From assembly GCA_017547805.1 (NCBI GenBank), contig JAFYOR010000022.1:1-64000 (forward strand): a stretch of DNA of 64,000 nucleotides. Direction: 5' to 3'. Origin of the DNA: Clostridia bacterium (lineage in GTDB: Bacteria; Bacillota; Clostridia; Christensenellales; Aristaeellaceae). The notes under the pieces were generated by a model. The model was not told where the DNA came from. It saw only the letters and a program-made list of their open reading frames with translations, and made no database searches. Positions 53,500 through 60,620 of the stretch are shown here, piece after piece. Position numbers and translations under genes: made by a program. Positions within the stretch are counted from its first letter, which is position 1. Every line of letters begins with the position of its first letter.

Positions 53500-54531
53500 T
53501 TAGTCAATCCATCCGTCGCCGCCGCACATTTCGCAGTTGCCGCTGTTGCAATAGCGTCCATCACAGCGTACACGGACCTGCTTCTGCACGCGCAAGCCTT
53601 TCTCCCATCGCCATTCGGTTTTCCAGTACCAAATACTGCCGCCGCATTCGCTGCAGTCTCCGCTGCCCTTGCACTCCGGGCACTGCGTGCGGGAGGCGGG
53701 CTTGGGCGTGGCGGTGGATTGGGAGGTGGGCTTGGGGGTAGCGGTAGCCGCCGGCTCGTCAAGCCTCCACATCTCATTTGGAGTCGCAAGATCCGTCAGG
53801 TTCAGATACGTCAGTTTGGGAAGCGTCTTCAAAACGCTGATGTCTTCAACTTTCGCGTAAAACATCCAGAATTCTTCCAGGTTCTTAAGTCCCTTTATCG
53901 CACGGATGTCTTTGATATCAGGATTATCGCCCAAATCCAAATACGTCAGATTAACCAGACCGGAAAGCGGCGTGATGTCTTTAATCCTATTGCTGCTCAG
54001 ATCCAGTTCTGTCAGCTTGGTCAGGCCGGAAAGCAGCGTGACATCACGGATCTCATTACTGCTCAGACTCAAACACGTCAAATTAACCAGACCGGAAAGC
54101 GGCGAAATGTCGCTTAACTGATTACCGCTCAGCTTCAGTTCCGTCAGTCCGGTCAGGCCGGAAAGCGGCGTGATATCGCGAATCTCATTGCTGTTCAGAC
54201 TCAAATACGTTAAATTAACCAGACCGGAAAGCGGCGTGATGTCAACGATCTTATTGCGGGACAAAACCAGTTCTGTCAGATTGAACATATGCCGGAAGTC
54301 CGATGCATCCGAAATCTTTTTACCGGACATTTCCAGTTTATTCACCTTCAGCAGATCTTCATAGGTGATGCTGCCCTTGTCTTTTCCAAGCGCCTCGCGC
54401 ACCGCCTTCTCGACCTCCGCTTCAACAAAAGTATGCGCCTGCGTGAGCATATCCTGAGACATGGCAGCAACAGCAGCCGTCACGGCGAACAGCATAAGCA
54501 TGCACAGCAGCATCGCGATTGTCTTCTTCAT
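53500..54531 (-). CDS. Secreted leucine-rich repeat protein with C-terminal CxxC zinc cluster
   Basis: 343 residues. Signal segment KKTIAMLLCMLMLFAVTAAV. A helical cap (HTFVEAEVEKAVREALGK) leads into about nine internalin/SDS22-type repeats of 22 residues (LSGLVNLTYLSLNSNEIRDI, about residues 60-255). A Thr/Pro/Ala linker follows, then a DnaJ-like cysteine cluster (CPECKGSGDCSECGG and CNSGNCEMCGG). ATG 54531 is used, 8 nt after GGAGG. First of three related secreted genes with matching promoters. The role is unknown; protein binding at the surface is likely. Confidence 0.82.
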   Translation of the reverse strand: MKKTIAMLLCMLMLFAVTAAVAAMSQDMLTQAHTFVEAEVEKAVREALGKDKGSITYEDLLKVNKLEMSGKKISDASDFRHMFNLTELVLSRNKIVDITPLSGLVNLTYLSLNSNEIRDITPLSGLTGLTELKLSGNQLSDISPLSGLVNLTCLSLSSNEIRDVTLLSGLTKLTELDLSSNRIKDITPLSGLVNLTYLDLGDNPDIKDIRAIKGLKNLEEFWMFYAKVEDISVLKTLPKLTYLNLTDLATPNEMWRLDEPAATATPKPTSQSTATPKPASRTQCPECKGSGDCSECGGSIWYWKTEWRWEKGLRVQKQVRVRCDGRYCNSGNCEMCGGDGWID

Positions 54532-54582
54532 CCTCATTCGCCTCCCGGTTTCATATTGGCGTTTGTTTCTTTTGGTATTCTG

Positions 54583-54612
54583 ATTATATCACATGCGCCC
54601 ACGCTTGTGTTG
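54583..54612 (-). promoter_or_regulatory. Conserved promoter, copy 1 of three
   Basis: Minus strand TGTGATATAATCAGAATACC (TATAAT at 54588-54583, extended TGA), preceded by GCAACACAAGCGTGGGCGCA. The same block precedes the other two genes of this set. Confidence 0.7.
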
Positions 54613-54657
54613 CGCACCATGCAACAAAAAACATCTTATGCTTATACGCTTAAAGTA

Positions 54658-54686
54658 GGGGCGCATCCCACATGAAGATGCGCCCC
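54658..54686 (-). terminator. Terminator of the secreted zinc-cluster gene
   Basis: GGGGCGCATC pairs with GATGCGCCCC, followed on the minus strand by TACTTTAAG. Confidence 0.7.
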
Positions 54687-54693
54687 GTTTCAC

Positions 54694-55488
54694 TCAGTAT
54701 TCAACCTTTCCCTTGCCGCCACAGGTGCTGCAGTCCTGCGTCTTGCTGCCGCGGCACTTGCCGCAGTTTTCCTTCACCGTTTCATACTTGCTGCCCTTGC
54801 CGGAGTAATTGGGCACGGACACGCGCTTTTCAAAGTAGCCCCTTCCGTTGCACTGTGTGCAGGAAACCTTGCCGTTATTGCAGCGGGTGCAGTCCTTCGT
54901 GCGCGTGGTGGTGGTATTGGAAGGCGAGGGATTCCACGTAGAAGTACCTCTTTCAGAAGTGTCAGAGTAACCGTCGAAAACATACTCGTTCAGCCGATAT
55001 TGGGTATCTTCAATATCATTGGTAATCACATCAAGACTGTAATAGACGCTGATATCACCGATAAAAGAGCGAACAATAATTGTCGCCTTCTCAGACATAC
55101 CGGTACCAATCTTAAACGTTCGTTTCGCAGAACCCGGGCCGATGTAGAGAAGGCTCCAGGATTCATGGTACTCTTTTGGTTTTCTGTATTCCACGACTTT
55201 ATAGTACCCCGATGCAACCAATGCATCCACATATTCCTTCATCTGGTACCAATCAGCGGGATTCTTCATGCCTTTACCGTAGGGACTGGCATATAATCCA
55301 CGGCCTTCGTACTTGTAACAGTACCAATTATCCTCTTGAGAAATATGATCACATTCATCAATCCCCAGATACTCCTCCGGCGACATCACCAGCAGACCAT
55401 TGTTTCCCACAATAGGCGCCCGCCCCTCCGCCAGCGCACCGGCGCACAGCATCAGCATGCACAGCAGCATCGCGATTGTCTTTTTCAT
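54694..55488 (-). CDS. Secreted protein with DnaJ-type CxxCxGxG cluster
   Basis: 264 residues. Signal segment KKTIAMLLCMLMLCAGALA with cleavage before EGRAP. A roughly 150-residue domain of unknown family follows (contains YGKGMKNPADWYQMKEYVDA). The C-terminal 65 residues have four CxxC-type units (CTRCNNGKVSCTQCNGRG, CGKCRG, CSTCGGKG), the DnaJ zinc-centre pattern. Its signal peptide and promoter are almost identical to those of the flanking leucine-rich repeat genes. Function unknown. Confidence 0.8.
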   Translation of the reverse strand: MKKTIAMLLCMLMLCAGALAEGRAPIVGNNGLLVMSPEEYLGIDECDHISQEDNWYCYKYEGRGLYASPYGKGMKNPADWYQMKEYVDALVASGYYKVVEYRKPKEYHESWSLLYIGPGSAKRTFKIGTGMSEKATIIVRSFIGDISVYYSLDVITNDIEDTQYRLNEYVFDGYSDTSERGTSTWNPSPSNTTTTRTKDCTRCNNGKVSCTQCNGRGYFEKRVSVPNYSGKGSKYETVKENCGKCRGSKTQDCSTCGGKGKVEY

Positions 55489-55539
55489 TCTCTTCCGCCT
55501 CCCGGTTTCATATTGGCATTTGTTCCTTTTGGTATTCTG

Positions 55540-55570
55540 ATTATATCACATACGCCCGCGCTTGTGTCGC
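55540..55570 (-). promoter_or_regulatory. Conserved promoter, copy 2 of three
   Basis: Minus strand TGTGATATAATCAGAATACC (TATAAT at 55545-55540), preceded by GCGACACAAGCGCGGGCGTA. Confidence 0.7.
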
Positions 55571-55612
55571 ACATCGCGCAACAAAATACATCTTATGCTC
55601 ATACGCAGAAAT

Positions 55613-55645
55613 CAAGGGCGCATCCCGCGTGGGGATGCGCCCTTG
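55613..55645 (-). terminator. Terminator of secreted leucine-rich repeat gene 2
   Basis: CAAGGGCGCATCCC pairs perfectly with GGGATGCGCCCTTG, followed on the minus strand by ATTTCTG. Confidence 0.8.
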
Positions 55646-55693
55646 ACTTGATCGCCTTGAATCTGTTGATGCTGATTACTGCATTTACGTCAA

Positions 55694-56884
55694 TTATCGA
55701 ATTTCATCAATATCATTACCCAAGAAAGAACGCAAATACAGCTCGATCAGATTGGGTAATCCCTTCAGTACGCTAATATCTTCGACTTCCGTACCGTATA
55801 GAGAAAGCTCAGTCAATTGAGTCAAGCCTTTCAACGCACGAATATCGCTGACATCAGTTTTGCTGAAATCCAATTTAGTTAGTTTTGTAAGTCCTGCCAG
55901 CGCACTGATATCGCTGATATCATTACCACCACAGTTCAGCTCGGTTAGTTTCGTGAGTCCTGCCAGCACACCAATATCGACAATATCATTCCATCCGATA
56001 TCCAATTCTTCCAGATTTTTCAGACTCTGCAGTGCACTGACATCAATGATCTCATTGCTGTTGATCATTAACCTCTTCAAACCGGTCAAGCCTGCAAGAG
56101 AACTGATGTCACTGATATCATTGTAATTAAGCACCAGTTCAGTCAGGTTTTCCAGTTCCGCCAGCGCACTGATATCGCTGATCTTATTTGTGTTCAGGTT
56201 CAAAGCAGTCAGGCTTTTCAGATTCTGCAAGGCGCTGATATCGCTGATTTCATTGCTGTACAGATGTACTTCCGACAGATTCGTCAGCTCTGCAAGCGCA
56301 CTGATATCGCTGATCTGGTTATGGTGGAGATTCAGCACCTTCAGATTCTTCATGTATCTCAAATCTGAAACATCCTTGATCGGGATATCTTTGCTTCGAT
56401 ACTTTAGTTCAGTAATCTGCAGAAGATCTCCATAGGTGATCTCACCATTGGGCTTATCCAATGCTTCGCGCACCGCCTTTTCAATCTGCGCATCGGCAAA
56501 GGTATGCGCAGCATGAAGACTCGTTTCCGGCTCTGCGCACACGCTGCACTTTCCGTCATTGCAGTTTTCTCCCGTGCAGGCCACCTTCGTCATGCCGCCG
56601 CCGTAGGCTTCCATCTCCTGATAGCCCTTGCCGTCGCACACGTCGCACAGGCCGTCGCTGCCGCAGACATCGCACACCTTTTTGCAGGTCGGGCACGCGC
56701 CGTTATCACAGCCCGCCATGCAGGCGACCTTCGTCGTGCCGCCGCCGTAGGCTTCCATCTCCTGATAACCAAGGCCCTTGCAGGTGTCGCACACGGTATC
56801 CCCGCCGCAGATCGCGCAGTCCTCCGCCAGCGCGCCCGCGCATAGCATCAGCATGCACAGCAGCATAACCATTGTCTTTTTCAT
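55694..56884 (-). CDS. Secreted leucine-rich repeat protein with N-terminal duplicated CxxC cluster
   Basis: 396 residues. Signal segment KKTMVMLLCMLMLCAGALA. Two copies of a cysteine module follow (CDTCKGLGYQEMEAYGGG and CDVCDGKGYQEMEAYGGG), then the HTFADAQIEKAVREALDK cap and about eleven 22-residue SDS22-type repeats (LAELTNLSEVHLYSNEISDI). In leucine-rich repeat gene 1 the cysteine cluster is at the other end. The repeat coding region is visibly richer in A+T than its surroundings. ATG 56884 lies 9 nt after GGGAGG. Confidence 0.82.
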   Translation of the reverse strand: MKKTMVMLLCMLMLCAGALAEDCAICGGDTVCDTCKGLGYQEMEAYGGGTTKVACMAGCDNGACPTCKKVCDVCGSDGLCDVCDGKGYQEMEAYGGGMTKVACTGENCNDGKCSVCAEPETSLHAAHTFADAQIEKAVREALDKPNGEITYGDLLQITELKYRSKDIPIKDVSDLRYMKNLKVLNLHHNQISDISALAELTNLSEVHLYSNEISDISALQNLKSLTALNLNTNKISDISALAELENLTELVLNYNDISDISSLAGLTGLKRLMINSNEIIDVSALQSLKNLEELDIGWNDIVDIGVLAGLTKLTELNCGGNDISDISALAGLTKLTKLDFSKTDVSDIRALKGLTQLTELSLYGTEVEDISVLKGLPNLIELYLRSFLGNDIDEIR

Positions 56885-56936
56885 TCTTCTTCGCCTCCCG
56901 GTTGAGTATCGATGCTTTTTTCCTTGCGTTATTCTG

Positions 56937-56966
56937 ATTATATCACACTTTTCCATGCCTGTGTCG
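56937..56966 (-). promoter_or_regulatory. Conserved promoter, copy 3 of three
   Basis: Minus strand TGTGATATAATCAGAATAAC (TATAAT at 56942-56937), preceded by GCGACACAGGCATGGAAAAG. Confidence 0.7.
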
Positions 56967-57087
56967 CATCGCAGGCAACAAAAAAGCAGTTCCGCGCAGG
57001 AAACTGCTTTTGGATTCACTTATACTATTCTCAAATTAGAATGTACCAATCCATTTCTTCAAGCACGCCGGTAATGCAAAAGCATTT

Positions 57088-57358
57088 ATTGCAGAATACG
57101 GAACCGAAAGCATCGCCTTCGGCTCCTGTTCGGTTCTGGTTTTTCTTTGACGAATAAGAAGACGTTGGGCTGCCGACCCGGGGAACTCGCATAGTCGCAG
57201 CATTCTGCTGCTCCTTGCGATTCCCGACGCTTCGCCTGCCTGCTTCCGCCACTGGCGGCGGCAGGCTTCGGTCCCAAACCCGCTTGGGGATTTCATCCCC
57301 AACCCCCTTCTCCGCTTCGCGCTGTTCTAAGTAGCATTTTAATCTGAGAATAGTATTA
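57088..57358 (-). repeat. Family B hairpin repeat, reversed, with an ~85-bp insertion
   Basis: After the GGAACCGAAAGCATCGCC lead-in comes GTTGGGCTGCCG. About 85 bp of other sequence (about 57177-57271, with GGCGGCGGCAGGC) then interrupts the first hairpin, and CCCAAACCCGC resumes. GGGGATTTCATCCCC and the CTCCGCTTCGCGC border follow. No gene is visible in 56885-57355. Confidence 0.7.
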
Positions 57359-57664
57359 CAGCAAAAACAACTCGCTGACAAACACCGCCGCGCAGGACAG
57401 CACCGCAACGGTAAACAGGCTCCTGCCGGAAAACGCCAGCGCCGCGCCGGCAATCAGCGCAAGCAGGCCGGACCACACGCTGCTGGTGGAATGGATGATA
57501 TCCGGGAAGGTCATCACCGCCAGCGTGACATACGGCACATAGTAAAGAAAGGAGCGGATAAACCGGTTGGTGATCGGCTTCCTGATGAGCGTCAGCGGCA
57601 GCACACGGATGGTATACGTCACCGCAAACATGATGAAAATATACACATAGACGTTACGCTCCAT
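57356..57664 (-). CDS. azlD: AzlD family branched-chain amino acid exporter subunit
   Basis: 102 residues with three to four membrane spans (YVYIFIMFAVTYTIRVLPLT and VWSGLLALIAGAALAF). Length and pattern fit AzlD, the small partner of AzlC. It overlaps the AzlC gene by 11 bp, which supports a complex. Confidence 0.88.
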   Translation of the reverse strand: MERNVYVYIFIMFAVTYTIRVLPLTLIRKPITNRFIRSFLYYVPYVTLAVMTFPDIIHSTSSVWSGLLALIAGAALAFSGRSLFTVAVLSCAAVFVSELFLL

Positions 57665-58373
57665 GCTCTTCCTCCTTCACCGGGAACAGGATCGCCGCGC
57701 CGGCGGACAGCGCCACCGTCAGGATGATCACGCGCATGCCGGACGCCATCGAGGCAAACGGCTCAAGCTTTGAAAGCACGAAGCTGCACACCATCGCAAG
57801 CGGCACAAGCCCCGCCAGCACCTTATTGGTCCGCATCGGCGGCACGATGATGGCAATGAACATGCCAAAAAGGCCCACGCTCAGCGCGCTGACCACGCTG
57901 GCGGGCAGCGCATTGCCCATAATCACGCCGAAGCACGTGCCGATCGCCCAGCCGGGCACAGCCATGGTCATCGCGCCATAGGTATACCACGGATTGAGCA
58001 TGCCGGGCGTGGCAATTTCAATGCCGAACACCTCGTCCGTCACCTCAAAGCCGACGAGCATGCGATGGATCAGTCCTGTTTCCTGCGAGATCTTCTGGGA
58101 AAGCGCGCAGGACATGAGCAGATAGCGCGCGTTGGCGACGACGATCATCGCGACCATTGCCAGATATCCGGCATTTTCCTCGATGACCTTAAAGCCCGCG
58201 TATTCGCCCGCAGAAGCATTATTGAGCAGGCTGGCCAGCGTCGCCTGAAAGGCGGTCAGCCCGGCATTTCGCGCAGCAATGCCCAGCGTGAACGCCACCG
58301 CCATGTAGCCAAGGCCGATGGGCACGCCGTCGCGCATGCCGCGCAGAAACCACGATTGATTTTCCTGATGCAT
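57654..58373 (-). CDS. azlC: AzlC family branched-chain amino acid exporter subunit
   Basis: 239 residues with about eight spans. AzlC pattern: RDGVPIGLGYMAVAFTLGI, SLLNNASAGEYAGFK and NARYLLMSCALSQK. With AzlD it should export branched-chain amino acids. ATG 58373 follows GGGGAGGATG. Confidence 0.9.
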   Translation of the reverse strand: MHQENQSWFLRGMRDGVPIGLGYMAVAFTLGIAARNAGLTAFQATLASLLNNASAGEYAGFKVIEENAGYLAMVAMIVVANARYLLMSCALSQKISQETGLIHRMLVGFEVTDEVFGIEIATPGMLNPWYTYGAMTMAVPGWAIGTCFGVIMGNALPASVVSALSVGLFGMFIAIIVPPMRTNKVLAGLVPLAMVCSFVLSKLEPFASMASGMRVIILTVALSAGAAILFPVKEEEHGA

Positions 58374-58396
58374 AAGCGCATCCTCCCCGTATTGGT

Positions 58397-58795
58397 TTAT
58401 ATAAGACGATCTTGGATCAGTTCGACCATCTGGGCATCCGCCGGGCAAAGGGCAAAGGAGGAAAGCTCGTCTGCCGCAGCCCATCGTGCATCCTGATGCT
58501 CAAAGAGCGTGATGTCTCCCGAGGCAATCCTCGCGCGCATCAGCGTCAGATGGACAGTCAGGTCGGGATAGGCATGCGTGACGTCGATCACTTCCTCGTC
58601 CGTCTCCAGCACGACGCCCAGCTCCTCACGGCATTCGCGGATAAGCGCCTGCGCCTTCGTCTCCCCGGGTTCAACCTTTCCGCCCACAAATTCCCACAGT
58701 CCGCCGCGCGCCTTATGCGCCGGACGCTGGCAAAGGAGAATACGGCGATTGTCCTCATGCATGATCAGCGCAGCAACAACCTCAATCACTGTCAT
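58397..58795 (-). CDS. mutT: NUDIX hydrolase, MutT-like (8-oxo-dGTP diphosphatase)
   Basis: 132 residues. The Nudix box runs from Gly38 to Gly60 (GGKVEPGETKAQALIRECRE then ELG) with all catalytic Glu residues. The small size and the ICQRP-like strand (LLCQRPAHKARGGLWEF) fit MutT, which clears 8-oxo-dGTP. It lies 23 bp upstream of azlC on the same strand. Confidence 0.88.
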   Translation of the reverse strand: MTVIEVVAALIMHEDNRRILLCQRPAHKARGGLWEFVGGKVEPGETKAQALIRECREELGVVLETDEEVIDVTHAYPDLTVHLTLMRARIASGDITLFEHQDARWAAADELSSFALCPADAQMVELIQDRLI

Positions 58796-58966
58796 TCCTC
58801 CCGTGCATAATGGGTGAATATAAATACATAGGGGATATTATACGCCTTTGCCAACAGCGTGTCAACATTCCGCCCCGTCCGGTTATTTTCACTTTTCCTT
58901 TCTTTATCGATAAAAAACATGGTATACTGGTCACAGCGCTCATCATCACAAAAGGAGGAACTCCTC

Positions 58967-60088
58967 ATGATCAAAAGACTGCTCATGATTGCCGCGCTTA
59001 TTTCGATGCTTCTGTGCCTCTGCGCCGGCGCCCGCGCACAGACCCCTTATTCCGATCTGTCCGCCGCATGCCGCGACGTCCGCGCCTATGTGCGCGATTT
59101 TCACCAGAGCCTCACCTTCACCCTGTCGCCGCAGGCCATCGGCGGACGTACCAATGCCGAAATCCGCGACATCCTGACCGACGTGCTGGAAGGCTACATC
59201 GACTACTCCATCGAACTGAGCAGCGAGGATGCCAACCTGCGCGTGACCGTCTACGGCAGCATGCGTCCGGCGCTTAAGCTCCTTCGCGCATGGGAAACCG
59301 GCGATCAGTCCGCGCTTACCGCGGATGAAATCCGCACGCTGAATATCGCGCTCGCACTCGCACAGGAATGCCGCAGCAAAGCGGGCAGCTCCCTTGAAAT
59401 TGAGCGCGCGGTTTACGACGTCGTCTGCCGCGATATCACCTATACGACGCAGGATCCCCTGCCCTCCTTCTGCACGGAGGAATACATCCGCCTCAACAGC
59501 AGTGTCGGCGCTCTGCTCGACGGCGAGACCACCTGCCTTGGTTATTCGGAGGTCTTTTTCCTGATCGGCAAACTCGCCGGTCTTGATGTGGACATGCAGT
59601 ACGGCTTCCCCGGCGGCGGAGCAGGCGGCAAGCACGCGTGGAACACCGTGCGCATCGGCGAAAAGGTCTACACGGTGGATACCTGCTGGGGCGACTCCTA
59701 CGGCGACATCTTTGAACCGGCCACGCCGGACTACCGTTTCTTCAACACCGGTGACGATCTCATGCCTGCAAACCGCTGCGCGCATCCCGAAGCTGCCATT
59801 GCCCAGGTCAGCGCGCAGACCGACCTTGCGCACACCGCCTTTGGTCTCGCCGGCGGCGGCAAGACCTGCAAGGATCTGGATGAAGCGATCGACTATGCGC
59901 TCTCCTGCCGCAGCGCCGGTCAGTCCTATGCGCACGTTTTCATCCCGGGCCAGAGCATCCCGCTGGAAACCGTCGACAACACATCCGTCAAGCGCATCAA
60001 GGCGGAAGGCATCGCGACTACCTGGGGACGGATGGCGTATAACTTTGCCGGCGGCACCTACATCATCTATCGCTGGGTGCTTGAATAA
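58967..60088 (+). CDS. Secreted transglutaminase-like (cysteine protease fold) protein
   Basis: 373 residues. Signal segment KRLLMIAALISMLLCLCAGA with cleavage near ARA-Q. The transglutaminase-like catalytic triad is visible: Cys190 (GETTCLGYSEVF), His223 (GKHAWNTV) and Asp238 (TVDTCWGD). Such secreted domains act as peptidases or protein-modifying enzymes. AAGGAGGAA lies before ATG 58967. An extended -10 site (TGGTATACT) lies near 58920. It is followed by a tandem repeat. Confidence 0.85.
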   Translation: MIKRLLMIAALISMLLCLCAGARAQTPYSDLSAACRDVRAYVRDFHQSLTFTLSPQAIGGRTNAEIRDILTDVLEGYIDYSIELSSEDANLRVTVYGSMRPALKLLRAWETGDQSALTADEIRTLNIALALAQECRSKAGSSLEIERAVYDVVCRDITYTTQDPLPSFCTEEYIRLNSSVGALLDGETTCLGYSEVFFLIGKLAGLDVDMQYGFPGGGAGGKHAWNTVRIGEKVYTVDTCWGDSYGDIFEPATPDYRFFNTGDDLMPANRCAHPEAAIAQVSAQTDLAHTAFGLAGGGKTCKDLDEAIDYALSCRSAGQSYAHVFIPGQSIPLETVDNTSVKRIKAEGIATTWGRMAYNFAGGTYIIYRWVLE

Positions 60089-60370
60089 TGCGGGCTGTGC
60101 CCGCTTCCACTTCCGAAACGCTTTACAAGTCCTGTATCTTCAGCATCCGCGGCTATCGCTTTTTCACATTTCCTGTCAAGTTCATTGCGGGCTGTGCCCG
60201 CTTCCACTTCCGAAATGCTTTACAAGTCCTGTATCTTCAGCGTCCGCGGCCATCGCTTTTTCACATTTCCTGTCAAGTTCATTGCTGGCTGTGCCCGCTT
60301 CCACTTCCGAAATGCTTTACAAGTCCTGTATCTTCAGCGTCCGCGGCCATCGCTTTTTCACCAACTTCAT
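60089..60370 (+). repeat. Three tandem 97-bp units, each led by the family A hairpin
   Basis: Units start at 60089, 60186 and 60283, each with CGGGCTGTGCCCGC (third CTGGCTGTGCCCGC), CTTCCACTTCCGAAA, CTTTACAAGTCCTGTATCTTC and CATCGCTTTTTCA. Copies differ at only a few bases, and the third diverges at its end. The first hairpin lies one base after the stop codon. The run is gene-free. Open frames across it are by chance. Confidence 0.9.
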
Positions 60371-60382
60371 ACAGAGAAACAA

Positions 60383-60414
60383 AGGCGGAGAGCATCAGCT
60401 CTCCGCCTCTTTTT
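60383..60414 (+). terminator. Terminator after the tandem repeats
   Basis: AGGCGGAGAG pairs with CTCTCCGCCT around CATCAG, followed by CTTTTTG. Confidence 0.9.
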
Positions 60415-60441
60415 GTCAAAAAACCTGCATCAAGCAGCCAA

Positions 60442-60620
60442 TGCAATCGGTCGCGGCGGCGTGTACGGCGCAACCGCAGCGATTTTCATGGAGGAAAATC
60501 CCATTTCCCCGGAATGAAAATCGTTTCCCTGCATTTTCCAGTTGTGCCTGCAGGGCGCGGCTGAAAAATGGCAAGGGGTGGTCGTGGCGGGGAAAGGATT
60601 TCCCCGTCCACCAGCTTACT
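60442..60620 (-). repeat. Family C element, second copy, reversed relative to 22.8 kb
   Basis: CAATCGGTCGCGGCGGCGTG, CGATTTTCATGG/CCGGAATGAAAATCG, GTGCCTGCAGGGCGC, GTGGTCGTGGCGGGGAAAGG and GTCCACCAGC match the reverse complement of 22820-22998 in order. The paired arms differ in a compensated way. Its end coincides with the stop codon of the exporter gene. The gap 60089-60615 holds this, the tandem repeats and a terminator. Confidence 0.8.

Noticed and set aside
60089..60370. CRISPR array
   Set aside because: Repeats are 97 bp and contiguous, with no variable spacers and no cas genes nearby.
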